A DNA stretch of 64,000 nt from positions 89,591 through 153,590 of the forward strand of contig MU277706.1 in assembly GCA_022385805.1 (NCBI GenBank). The letters are read 5' to 3'. The notes under the pieces are model-generated. The model ran no database searches. It was not told where the DNA came from and worked only from the letters and a program-made list of their open reading frames with translations. Positions within the stretch are counted from its first letter, which is position 1. Each line of letters starts with the position of its first letter. The position numbers and the translations under genes are program-made. This stretch comes from Pilatotrama ljubarskyi (Eukaryota; Basidiomycota; Agaricomycetes; Polyporales; Polyporaceae). Positions 1-11,051 of this stretch are shown here, one piece after another.

Positions 1-2049
1 TCACTGACACAAACGGGCCATGCTTACCTTGGAATAGTGTCTGTTACCGGAGTCGCATCTGTGTCGTAGAGGAATCAGCGCACTGTAACACGGGATAGTC
101 TGCAAAGTTGGTGACTCACAGGATCGTAACGATCCGCTGGCCGTTGTTCCAGGCCAACTTCTTCACGAGCTTGATGCACGTAACGAGGTTGCATGCACTG
201 CTGGATCCGAGGAAGAGGCCGTCGTGGTGCACCAGGTACCGGGACATCGCGACCGCTTCAGCATCCGTGACTCTGTACATCGATCAGCGGCTGCGGAGGG
301 TAGGAGCACGCAAGGGCGATATGTACCTGAATGCATCGTCGATGATCGGAAGGGCGAGCTCAAAGTTGTGCGTCAACCTGTTGATACCGCTGACATACCG
401 GTCAGCAAAGAGCTCCGACGCGGATGAGCAGGAATCGGCCCTCAACTCACATGCCCTCCACAACCGTATCGACCTGATGCCGCCTCTTCGTCCCCTCCGC
501 CTCCTTCCGGTCGAACATGACGCCATATTTGACCTTGTTATACAGCCCGCTACCCTCAGGATCGGCCAGCGCGACAATGAGGGCGCTCTTCTTAGACTTG
601 AGGTACTGGCCCGTTCCCGCGATGGTGCCGCCGGTACCTGCCCCGGAGACGAACGCGTCGACCCACCCGCTGGTCTGGCGCCAGATCTCGGGACCGGTTC
701 CGTCGTAGTGGGCGTAGTAGTTGCTTCGGTTCTACGGTTTCAACGGTACGAATGGGCGTTAGTGGTGTCCCCGCTGCGCTACGAAGCCCACGCGCACCTC
801 GAACTGGTCGGCGAAGAACCCGCGCGGCTTCATCGCGAACTCGCGCTCCTCCCTGGGGCTCATGAGCGCGTTGTCCGCAAGCGCTTCGTCCGCGGTCGTA
901 GTGACTAGTACCGAGGAGGAGGCGGTAGGAATGAGGTGTCCCCGATGGTGTTCAGAGGGATGCGCAGGGTCAGGCTCAGAGCCGAATGCCTTTGCTCGTT
1001 CCCGCGCGAGGTTCTATATCCAGAGAATGTGGACGACGGACCCCGACATGCCCATGGTGGCACTCACCACAAACTATGAAGCGGCTCAGCCAATTGAGGG
1101 ATTATCAATCACGCCGTGTACATACCTGCTTCTTGTCCACGATGCTCGCTGGACGGACGCGTTCTACGTGTGCGCCTAGAGCGAGAAGGGCCTTGACCTT
1201 CTCTTCCGCAACATCGTCGGGCATGATGATAGCTACAGAGCAAGATGAACACATCGCCCACGCTACTAACATGTGTCGACATACTAGCTTCATACCCCCT
1301 GTGTTGATAAAGGATGAGCTGAGAAACGGACGGTATCGAGAAACCTACTTGGCGCGTGCAATGGTTGCAATGGAGATGCCGGTAGAACCAACCGTGCCCT
1401 CAAATATGCGAGAACCGGTATGTGGATGGAGCAGGCCGCGTTCTTCCGCATCCTCAATCACTGAAGAGAAAGCCAAAACGTGAGAAGCGGCGCTTCGCTG
1501 AAGCCGGAGCGACAGGGGAAACGTACTTCGCAGAGCTACCCGATCTTTCACGCTTCCTCCTGGATTCATGAACTTTGCGGGGTAGTCAGAGTCTGGTGTC
1601 ATTGTCTCAATCTATGAAGGATGCCAGACCTCCGCCTTGCCTAGGATTTCTACACCTAATGCATCGCTCAGGGACTTGATCCTGACTAGAGGTGTGTTGC
1701 CTAAGCAGTATTACGGGTGAAGGTTACGGTGTCAACACATGTACGAGAGCGAGGGAACAATAGCTCTAGGTTGAGAAGGGTACGAACCAATCAAGCCCGT
1801 CACGCCGTCTACGACTTCATCGCTGCGCAGCTCGATAGGACGTGGTTCGAAGTCTATCTCGACGCGTTTCCGCTTGCGCTGCTTGAAGTAATCAAGAACT
1901 GAAGTGGTCGTAAGAGACACGGCCAGACCGATGAGAACGCCGCATAGGAGGTATCTCTGGGTCGCTTTCGAGGGAAGCTTGATGAGGATGAAGCGTGGCA
2001 GATGCATCAAGGAGCGATCCAGAGCCACAAGCAGCTTCTCAGCTTTCAA
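1..2049 (-). CDS. Mcy1-type cysteine synthase, membrane-anchored (3' end outside window)
   Basis: PLP enzyme of the CysK/cystathionine beta-synthase family, fold type II; the closest remembered relative is yeast Mcy1 in the mitochondrial outer membrane. The start at 2049 gives an N-terminus with one hydrophobic segment at about residues 33-52, followed by a KQRKRKR stop-transfer stretch. After this come [18 protein letters not shown], then NPGGSVKDR with the PLP-binding Lys, [61 protein letters not shown], and [12 protein letters not shown] just before the edge. At least eight introns were inferred. The first two are 1701-1787 and 1573-1629, and one internal exon is only about 14 nt, encoding the GYEA region. 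A long insert, rich in polar residues, precedes the FFADQFE motif. Members of this subfamily do not always act as the main cysteine synthase in vivo, so the substrate is uncertain. Confidence 0.88.
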
Positions 2050-2788
2050 GCTTCAGAATAATCAAACGGGTCCAAGCCCGCCACAACAGTTCGAAGACGC
2101 GCACAGACGAACGACGTTGAACGCATTTTATTGATGACGTCATATGTACAGAACACAGTGCGATCTGATCCGCTTTCACATTCCGTGGGGTTAGGGTTAG
2201 GACCATCCACGGACCAAAAAAATGGCCCACCCAGCCCGAGGGCCGAAGCGGGACAGGGAAATATTTAGACGGTGCATGACCCGAAGGCCATACAAACCGC
2301 AGGGGCCCCCTGAGGACATGGTCGCCGTGCTATGAGAGGCCCCCACGGCCCACGAACCCAGGTACGTGAAGGGGCTCGTGCCATCAAGGTAAGTATGAGT
2401 TGTAAGGATGTCCGAGGAGGGATTATATACTGTCGGGGGTGCGCACGGACCAGTCGCATTTAGGGCAGGTCCCGTCTCCTCTCCGGACTGCTGTGAAGCA
2501 GTGTTGCCTCCGAAGCGCCCGCTCGGCCTGACATACGACTCGGCTAGATGCATATGCTCGCCAGGGGATTCGCTCTTCGTCCGCTATCAGGCCTGTCGAG
2601 TCCCTGTATTCGAATTGCGCGATCTACATTATCCACCTCGTCGCCATGTGCAGCCCCAAGCACGACCCCGTATCGGATGTGAGAGAACCTCAAATACCAT
2701 AATACTCCAGTCTAATGGTCCCGGTGCCCAACGTGAACCCCTTACCCCTACCGCCACCACTCCCCCGGCACGCTGCTTCGTCTCCAAC
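2050..2788. other. Divergent intergenic region, no gene seen
   Basis: This 0.7 kb region separates the divergent starts of the cysteine synthase and the CoA-binding protein. It holds the telobox at 2191 and short GC-rich patches around 2300. The open frames here lack codon-like composition and any family resemblance. Confidence 0.5.
2191..2201 (+). promoter_or_regulatory. Telomere-repeat-like motif (telobox) in a divergent promoter
   Basis: TTAGGGTTAGG, nearly two tandem TTAGGG units, lies about 145 bp upstream of the cysteine synthase start and about 590 bp upstream of the CoA-binding protein start. TTAGGG is the usual fungal telomere repeat, and interstitial copies can bind Tbf1/Rap1-like factors. 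That it works as a promoter element here is inference. Confidence 0.45.
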
Positions 2789-3372
2789 ATGTCCAGCCTT
2801 GTTGAACTGCAGAAGAAGTTCCTCTCTGCTCCGCGGTATGCTGTAGTCGGGGCTTCCAAGGACCAGTCCAAGTATGGGACCAAGGTTGGTTCCAGAAGAT
2901 CCATCACCAGTCACACTAATCCTCCTCACCGCTGCGTAGGTTCTAAAGTGGTACCAGAGGAGAAGTAAGGATGTCACCCCCGTCCACCCGGTACGTTCAC
3001 GCGATGCTCGCGACCGCTTCTGACTCATTTTTCCATCCAGAAAGAGGATGAGCTCGAGGGCTTGAAGACGGTCCGCACTATCGGCGACCTCCCCGCTCCG
3101 AAAGAGACTTCCATTAGCATCATCACTCCTCCCAAGGTGAGTCTGTTATCTTAATGCAGCTGGCCGCCCCGACGCTCACGGCGCTGCAGGTCACGCTCGG
3201 CATCTTGGAGCAAGCAAAGGCTCTAGATTTGCCTGCCCTCTGGCTTCAGCCCGGCGCGGAGGACGAGAGCGTCGTCAACTATATCCAGGAGAACGACCTA
3301 CAAGACCGAGTCATCTATGGCGGTCCTTGCATCCTCGTAGAGGGCGACGGGATTATCCGAAGCCTTCTTTGA
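2789..3372 (+). CDS. CoA-binding (YccU-like, CoA_binding_2) domain protein
   Basis: Small cytosolic protein with a Rossmann-type CoA-binding domain. Exons are 2789-2884, 2940-2990, 3041-3136 and 3190-3372; all phases fit and give 141 residues, the usual length of the family. Visible marks are FLSAPRYAVVGASKDQSKYG (nucleotide-binding loop), VLKWYQRRSKDVTPVHP, KTVRTIGDLPAP, ISIITPP, and the C-terminal LWLQPGAEDESVV and GGPCILVEGDG. The start was chosen because it opens directly on the domain; the upstream in-frame part does not look like protein. The exact function of the family is unknown. Divergent from the cysteine synthase gene. Confidence 0.9.
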
Positions 3373-3969
3373 AGGCGCGCCGAATGGGACTTCTCGAAAG
3401 TCGCAGTACTCGCTCACAACGGAACGGATGTACCAGTAAGCTGTAGCACCTCAACTCAATAGCTCTATACCACATTCCAACATCGAATTGACACTCTGCT
3501 TCCATTATTGTTGGATACAGTAGCAATGATCCCGGTCACCCACGGTCGCTTGAGTAGGGTGCCTCCGAAAACCCAGCCTCCGCCACCTCCGGCTCGAAGA
3601 GGCGCCCGCTTTGTGGCGTTGGTGGCGGTGCATCGTAGATCGTTCCACATCTGGCAGGCCTGGTCGAACACCACGACCATTGCGAGACTTTGCTTTTGCT
3701 TCTTGGGCATCTGGTCGTCTTAAGCATAGTTTGCTGGCATGTCATGGCTATCGTCCAAGACAAGATATGCATAACCTTATCGTTTCTTCACTATGCACTA
3801 TGCAAGGTGCGGCGATTGTCAATGGCTGAGACTTGGTTCTGGAACCTGTCGATCGAGCGAGGCTAACACGGCCTGACGTCCCTCTACGAGGGAAGCCTCG
3901 CCAGCCTCCTCCTCCACCAAGGCATATAAGCCCCCTCAGTCGCGCAAACTCTCTTTCCTCCATATCAAC
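3373..3969. other. Intergenic, nothing recognised
   Basis: About 0.6 kb between two plus-strand genes. Short overlapping frames on both strands at 3465-3830 have no start context, motif or codon bias that I would trust. Confidence 0.5.
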
Positions 3970-5192
3970 ATGATCTTCACCACAGTATTCGTTACCTGCG
4001 TCTTCGCCCTCCTGGGAGTCTTCCAGCAAGTCTCGGTCGACACCCTCCTCTCCACCCTCGCCCACCTTCACCTGCACACACCCACCCTCTCCTCCATCAC
4101 CACCTTCTTGCACGTCACTGGGTACGTGCACCCAGTCGCATGTCCACCGTTCTTCGGAAAGCTCACGCGTTCACAGTTCGGTCACGCGCTTCGCTTTGGA
4201 CGCCGCGCCCCTCCCAGAAGTCGACTCGTTCTTCAGTCGACTCCTCCCCAGCGCGAACCTCAGCAAGACCTTTACGCATCTCGACATCAACATCCCGGAC
4301 TTCCCCTTCAGCCTCGATGCCTCTCTAGTTCCCGCCAACGTCTCCGATACGTTCTTCTCCCATGCCTCGGGTCTAGTCAACGTCTCCACCCCGCTCGACT
4401 CGTTTCCGGGAGGACCGGGACAGCAACGTCCTCTCTGGTATCGTGCCCTCAACACCGTCATCCGCATCGTCTCGCTCGCACTCGCCTATCAGATCTTCAG
4501 GGCAGTGCTCCCCCACATCAATGAGCTGCTCACCGATCAGGTACATCTCCGACTCTGGCTCGCATGCTCCTCGTCCCGTGCATAGAGGCTCACACTCTTC
4601 TCAGTCTACCCCGCAGTCGGAGAATGGCGGCTCGCCAGCAGTGACCGGTTCACTCTCGCTCGAGCACATTCTCGGCCTTGATGGCCACCCCGACGGACAG
4701 ATGATCGCGGGCCTCTTGCGAGACCCGCCGCCCCCCTCCAACGATGACGACCACGAACACGACGAGTCGCGAGACCGCCCCTACGACCCGCTGGCCTTCC
4801 TCTTCTCCCAAGCTGCATACGTACGACAATTCCGTGTCCGGACCTGGGCTCCCGACGTCCCCCCTTCCCTGGCCACCCCTACGGCCCCGAACCCTGCCGA
4901 AGACCCGCCCCGCATCTTCGGCGTCCCCTGCGCGCTGGTGCTGAAAGAAGCGGGAGGTTCGGGCTCGGTGGAAGACGGTAATAAGGACGAAGACGAGGAC
5001 GAGGATCCCGACGCTTACCTCCGCGCCGCCCTCGGCATCCCAGAGGACGGAGCCCCATCCGGGGGTGGCTGGTACCTCGACGAGGCCCCATCCGGTTCGC
5101 ACCCAAGCCAGGATACCCTCGATGCGTGGGTCTTCCCTCGTGAACCAGGGGAGGACTTGCAGGAGGGGGTGGTGATCGTGGACGCGGGATGA
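3970..5192 (+). CDS. Acidic orphan protein with N-terminal hydrophobic segment
   Basis: No family was recognised. The three-exon model is 3970-4121, 4177-4540, and 4605 (or 4617)-5192; phases fit for either acceptor and give roughly 365 residues. The N-terminus MIFTTVFVTCVFALLGVF is hydrophobic and could be a signal peptide or anchor. A second hydrophobic stretch, VIRIVSLALAYQIFRAVL, lies near residue 150. The C-terminal half is rich in Asp, Glu, Pro and Gly, with an acidic run DEDEDEDPDAY. A membrane protein with a long acidic, probably disordered tail is the best reading. It looks like a lineage-restricted Agaricomycete gene; function unknown. Confidence 0.7.
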
Positions 5193-6540
5193 TTCGGGAT
5201 GGGACTGATTCATTCTCTTTTCTTGTTTGATATAGCGATGAAACCAGATCCGAAGTCTGTTATCTATTCTCCTAATATCTATTCATCGGTCCTTATACTC
5301 GCGTGTCTGAGGGAGTGGCTCATATGGGGACCATATCGCAGCGTCAAGGAGGGGTGGTCAGTCTTTGCTCAGCCTTGCTTGCAACACCCGCATGGGGTGG
5401 GTCCGGATATCACACGCACTGCTGAACACGTAGCCCTCGGCGAGGCTTCCCCGCCATCCGCAGGACTCTCCTCTCGCCCTCCACTTCCAGCATAAGAAAT
5501 CTAAGAGAGCAGGACTCCCTCGGAACCGGCTGTTACGACATCCACCCGGTGTCGCTGCCCTGCGTGTCTTTCTCCACTGCGCCCAACTTCTCAGTGCCTG
5601 AGCAGGTGAGAGACTGAATGTCGCACGGAGTTGCGGTGGGGCTCCTGGCACCGTGTCATGTCACCACTCGAAGTCGATCCATCCAGCGCGTGTGCAGAAG
5701 CTATCGAGGAGCTGCCAAAGATTGATGCGGACACTCAGTACGCAGGACCTACCTCAGTGCAGCAGGTGACATGCACCTGTCGAAGAGGCGAGCTGGATGT
5801 CTGGCCGTGGTGCCAGGTACGATGCCCACCCCACGGTTGGGCGACCACCGAGGATTTACCCTCGCGTCCCACTCCCATGGAGCGGTACTGGTGACTTTGG
5901 CCTACGCGGTCTCTGACTTGTCCGGGCGAAAAGGCGCTTTCAAGGGGTCTCCAGCCGAATATGGCCTGACCCTCGCATCCACTCTCCGGGAGTCGTGCCC
6001 CTCAGAGTTCGACTGCGACGGGAGACTCGAGGGTGACAGGAATAGCGCACGCAGCGCAGCTGCTGCCGGCTGCAGCAGATCCCAGGATATCCAGGATAGC
6101 CACGATGAGAAACTCACAATGATAGCACCGTCTAAAAACAGCTCGACTGCGAAACGGCAGCAGGCGACGCGAAGGCGACGTGGAAATATGGTTGATGCAA
6201 CACGACAGCACGACAGCGCGATCGCAGCGGAGCGAGCACGCACTGATATAGAACGGCTGAGCGCGCACTGTGGGCATTAGGGGCATGATAGCAACAGCAA
6301 CGACGAGACGACAACACGGCCGAGCGGAGACATCCTGAATAGAGCAAAATGTTCGAGAGCGTTCTTCCCTTCCCTCCTGAGTCTTGAATGCGACGTCGGC
6401 CCCGGAGCGGCCGACTGCGAGTAGTGTGTAGCGCGTGTGGTGAGCGTGAATGGAGGCGTCGAGCGTGCGAGCTCGAGCAGCACAGCGGTGCGCCTAGCGG
6501 CAGAGCCTCGAGCGAGGGGAAACAGACGGCGAGTACTAGG
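5193..6540. other. Intergenic, no gene seen
   Basis: 1.3 kb between an orphan gene and the 3' end of the aspartic protease. The frames at 5631-6280 overlap on both strands and show no motif. It probably contains the two 3' UTRs. Confidence 0.45.
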
Positions 6541-8566
6541 CTATGCAAGGAGCGCGTATCCGGAAAGCACGCTCGTGAGGAACGAGACAGCAAGGGCAGT
6601 GAAGACTGCCTGCGTGTTCGCAGGGAACAACGCGGCGGCCGCATTGGACGGGCTGTTTGAGCCACCTTAACCGCGCGAACAACGAGTGAGTCATCAGCAA
6701 CGCCCGTCCCGATATAGTACGCACTGGAGCCAGACGGAGGCGGGATGCCTTCCGTGATAGTCGCGGCACCGGGGATGGAGGTGGGCGTGCCTGTGAGTGT
6801 CGTGGAGTGTCCGACGATAGTAGACAACAGAGATGAGTCGAAGACCGGGGAGGATACAGAGGGTACAGGGGAGACACCAGAAGCAGAGACGCCAGACGGG
6901 GAGACAGTGGAAGATGGGGACGAAGGAGAACCTTGTCAAATTCATGCCTACTCCGGCGGAGAAAGGAGAAGGGAGACATACCGGATGAACCGCCAGCAGC
7001 GTCAGAGAGCTCAGCGAAGCCGACCGAGGGCGGGTTCGCGCGGAAGACGCTGTACACGTTTTTCTATATCACACCGATTTCATAGTCAGCAAGTTCCCCC
7101 ATCACGGACGAATGCGGGTTCGAGCTTTACGCACCAGGAAGGTGTCGCCAACGACCCAAGTCGGGTTCCCGCCCCCGCCGCTCACGTCCGAGCCGAGAGT
7201 AAGGTCGAAGATGCCGCCGACGCACATGTTCTGAGAGATACGGCCGAGGTTCATGTCCGCCGCGCTGATCGGCCATGACTTGCCTCCAAACGCGAGCGTC
7301 ACCTGCACATTCGTCGAACACGCTGGATCATCGTCGTCGTTAATCATAGCTCTTTACCGTTACGCGAACGCAATCAGCTCACGGTATTGGAAGAAACCCT
7401 CCATGTCAGGTACGGGCTGCGATCCGGGGATGGCGTTGTAGATGGCTTCGACGCCCTCGGTTGGACCGCCGACGAGCGTCGTGCCGGTGTCTATCGCGGA
7501 AAGCGCAGCGGAACCAGTCGGTAACGAGACGGACTTGCCCTGCACGGTCGCGCCTGCGGAGAACACGCGCAGAAGGTAAGCGTCAAGCGTTTTCATGAGC
7601 GCAGAGACGCGGGCGTCACGACTGCGGAGGGATGGAAATTGCACGAACCTGTCAGCTCGAGCATCCAGAACGTGGGCGGGCTCGAACTCGTGGGCGCCGT
7701 CGTGAGCGGGATGAACTCGACGTCGCCGGTGAACAGGCTGCTGTTGGTCCCGCCGAGGGTCATGACACCGCCAAAGCTTTCGGCGGGCGGGTTGTCGTCG
7801 TCGAGGTGACGCGCGAGCCAAAAGGACAGCTCGGGGCTTGCGAACTGGTTGTTGTTCACGAGAGCCTGCCAGAAGGGCGTCGCGTCCGTCGAGGCGAGCG
7901 CCTCGAAGGCCAGGCCCATTATACCGGACACGTCGCCATCAAGCAGGCCATCTGTCATCTGTTCGACCACAACAAGCGTCTGGGGGTTGACGGTGAAGCC
8001 CGCCATCGTGACGGTGTCCGAGGCGAGGACGCCGGCGACCTGACCGCTGCCGTAGCGGATACGAACGGTCTGCTGGCTGCCGCTCGCACTCGTTATGGCC
8101 TGGAGGGTGGAGGACTTGCTTGGGTCGAAGGGTGGCGTCTGGCCGCATGAGAGGCAGTCGGTGGAGGCGACCCAGAGGTCGGAGGAGCCGGTGTCAAGGA
8201 CGACCTTGAAGTTCTGAGGAGGCGTTCCTATTGAAACAGTGCCGATGTAGGAATTGTCTCGGCCCTGCCAAGCGCGTTGAACGGACGCTGCTCTTGGCAG
8301 ACTCGGAGTACACGACATACCTGGTCGATGATACTCAGACCGACCGTCTTCCCTTGCCGCTTGGAGAGTGTAGAGTTGGACTTGGACCAGCCATACTTTG
8401 CACGGAGATGATCTGCATGGAGAGCAAAGCGTTCGACAGATGCGTTGTGGTGGGTCGATCGGCGGCTTAGAGGGATGTGGAGAGCAGGCGGCACGTAGAG
8501 CGGGTTGGCGACGATGCTGGCGACGAGCGAGAGCAGAGGGAGGAGAGAGTACGTCGCGGAGACCAT
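6541..8566 (-). CDS. GPI-anchored aspartic protease (pepsin family A1)
   Basis: Secreted pepsin-like endopeptidase. The start at 8566 opens on a signal peptide (TYSLLPLLSLVASIVA) followed by a propeptide ending near LSKRQGKTVGLSI, with a KR dibasic site. The mature part has YIGTVSIGTPPQNF, first active site VVLDTGSSDLWV, a flap-like RIRYGSGQVAG, second active site SAIDTGTTLVGGP, and a late NPTWVVGDTFL. It continues into a Ser/Thr/Pro-rich stalk. After a 59-nt intron (6666-6724, gtgcgt donor) comes a last exon ending in VFTALAVSFLTSVLSGYALL, a typical GPI-attachment tail preceded by small residues. At least five introns. Without this last join the frame runs on into non-protein-like sequence. 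It probably acts at the plasma membrane or cell wall, like yapsins. Confidence 0.88.
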
Positions 8567-9190
8567 AGCGGAGGCAGAAAGCGAGGACGCGCTAGGCGTC
8601 GGGAGAGGGAAGGTATATGTAAGAAAGAGAAGGAGAGACGGTGGCGCTGTGGGCCAAAAGTGAGGGAGGGAGAGCGATGGCCCAGGCTCACACAGTCACG
8701 ATTCGGATTGGCTGACAATTAATGCAGACGCACAGCAGACAAGCACAGGTCCACAGTCAACGGGCTGAGAGAACAGAAGAAAGAGGCGGTACTCACTCGG
8801 GGAAACGCACGTTGCTGCGCACTCAGCTCAGCCTCGGCCGCTCATATACGCTCACGCTGCGACCTTACCCACGCCCAGCAACTTGGCATCTATCCAAGAC
8901 TTACTCCATTAGCACAGCCTCACTTACTCGTGTTACTCCTTCTAAGCGACCGTCACATTGCAGCGAAGCAGAACTGTAAACGACATTGTAAGGGCATGTC
9001 AACTGCTCCATAGTCTCTTGCAAGTAACTTGTACTTACCTCCGCTTGCTTGCTCTGATAGGCGCTCATGTAATCTTTTATCGCACCTGACGCACCGAGAG
9101 CAGCAGAGTCAATTCGACCTCCATCTTCTCCGCTTCGCCTTCACCTTCACTCTTTCCTCCACCTCTCCAACACTCTCTGCAGCGGCCACG
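8567..9190. other. Divergent promoter region between aspartic protease and eIF2-alpha
   Basis: 0.6 kb that must hold both 5' UTRs and promoters. Purine-rich tracts lie at 8580-8700 and pyrimidine-rich tracts (CT-rich, common before fungal transcription starts) at 9100-9180, just upstream of the eIF2-alpha start. No gene seen. Confidence 0.5.
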
Positions 9191-10592
9191 ATGCGGTACT
9201 ACGAACAGCGCTATCCGGAGGTCGACGAGCTCGTCATGGTGCAGGTGCGCCAGATCGCCGAGATGGGTGCCTATGTCAAACTCGTATGTCCTCCCGCTCG
9301 CCTGTTCAGGTCTACTATGTGTTTCGTGCTCGCTCACTCGTCTCGTGCAACTAGCTTGAATACGACAACATCGAAGGCATGATCCTCTTGTCCGAGCTTT
9401 CCCGGAGACGTATCCGATCGATCCAAAAGCTCATCCGTGTCGGCCGCAACGAGGTCGTCGTCGTACTCAGGGTGGACAAGGAGAAGGGTGAGCACCCTCT
9501 TCACCTCGCTCACAATCTCCGCAGGTTTCTGAAGCTGGTGATTCGTAACGGTCCTTAGGCTACATCGATCTCTCAAAACGCCGCGTCTCCCCCGAAGACA
9601 TCGTCAAGTGCGAAGAGCGCTACATGAAGTCCAAAACCGTCGCCTCCATCATGCGGCACGTCGCGTCCAAGATCCCCTCTGTCGACGGCGAGGTCCTCGA
9701 GGGCGAGCAGGCCAAGCAGGCCGAGGCCGAGGCCGCAGAGGCCAAGCGCTCCCGCCGCGCCGCGAAAAAGGAGGGCCACGAGGAGGATTTGCCCGACGAG
9801 AACGCCGCAGGCGCGGGCGGCGCGAACGAGGAAGCGCGCCTCGAGCAGCTCTACGAGCAGATCGCGTGGCCGCTGGGCAGGAAATACGGGCACCCGTACG
9901 ATGCGTTCAAGCTCGCGTTGACGTATGTCCGACCCTCCCGCTCTTTCTTGCCCGCTCTCCTGGAACTGAGCTGACCGCGAATCGTGCGCACAGCGAGCCT
10001 GACGTCGTGTTCTCGTCATTGCCGAACCCCGTCCCGCAGAGCGTGCTCAACATCCTCATGAGCACGATCGCGCGGCGACTGACGCCCCAGCCGATCAAGC
10101 TCCGTGCGGACATCGAGCTCACCTGCTATACCCCCGCAGGCATCGACGCCATCAAGAAGGCGCTCCGCGCAGGCGAGGCGCAGAGCAGCGAGGCGGTGCC
10201 GATCAAGGCGAAGCTCGTCGCGCCCCCGCTCTATGTCCTGAGCACGAACGCGACGGATAAGGTGCGTTTCTCGTCAAATGAGCATCCGGTGTCGGGGGAC
10301 TCAAAGTTCATGGATGCAATGTAGTATGCTGCTGTGGACCGCCTCGAGCGTGCAATTGAGTCGATCCAGTCGACAATCGAGGACCAGGGCGGCTCGCTCG
10401 TCGTGAAGATGAAGGTGAGGCTTCATAGCCGCTCCCACCACTGTTTATATCCCAGCGCTCACCTGCATCCTCGTTCCCAAGCCAAAAGCCGTTTCGGAGA
10501 CGGAAGAGCAGGACCTCGCGCAGCTCATGGCCAAGGCCAGCGCGGAGAACGCCGAGGTGTCCGGCGACGAGGACGACGAGGAGGCGATCTGA
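9191..10592 (+). CDS. SUI2: Translation initiation factor eIF2 alpha subunit
   Basis: Regulatory subunit of eIF2, which brings initiator tRNA to the ribosome. Six exons with checked phases: 9191-9283, 9355-9487, 9559-9922, 9994-10261, 10325-10414, 10482-10592; 352 residues. The S1/OB domain shows [16 protein letters not shown] and [19 protein letters not shown]. Ser47 of this model corresponds to Ser51, the site phosphorylated by Gcn2-type kinases, and its RRRIRS context is intact. Then come [17 protein letters not shown], the helical domain, and a C-terminal domain with [15 protein letters not shown] and [12 protein letters not shown], ending in an acidic EDDEEAI tail. Compared with the yeast protein as I recall it there is an extra stretch of about 50 residues (about 117-170), rich in Ala, Glu and Lys. 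Confidence 0.96.
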
Positions 10593-11051
10593 GACGGAAC
10601 CTCTACGGTGTATTTCTGACTCTTGCACGCACGCGGGCAGCACACCCACATTGTATCAAGCACGCTCTGATGCGTATGTATCTCTACTGTACCGTCGGCT
10701 CAGCTGGGAGACCCGATCACTTACCTCATCGGCGAGGACGTGTGTGCGTGTGTGCGTCGTGATTGTGTGGGGAGCCGCAGGGGCGTGGTGGTCCATCATG
10801 GCGGCCATGGGTCCAAGCTCCGACCACAGGCGGTGAGCGTGAGCAAAGAAAGGTCATATAATGATATACGGACAAAAACGAGGTCACTCTAGCACTGTCG
10901 GGACCCCACCAGGTGATCCACGTTTTGAAGCCCTACAGAGATTATCCCCTTGGATAGTGTACTTTGTGGTGTCTATGCCGATTGTCTACGGGAACGCGGA
11001 TATATCGCAAGCAAGAAGAGGGTAGTCGCGCACAGCTCGGAGCTATGGATG
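10593..11051. other. Convergent 3' region, no gene seen
   Basis: About 0.46 kb between the stop of eIF2-alpha and the stop of the carrier gene. It is presumably the two 3' UTRs. A GT-rich stretch lies at about 10738-10770. Confidence 0.5.

Noticed and set aside
6132..6660. Continuation of the aspartic protease frame to a stop at 6132
   Set aside because: The continued sequence is Arg/Ser/Cys-rich and unlike protease ends; a 59-nt intron gives a clean GPI tail ending at 6541 instead.
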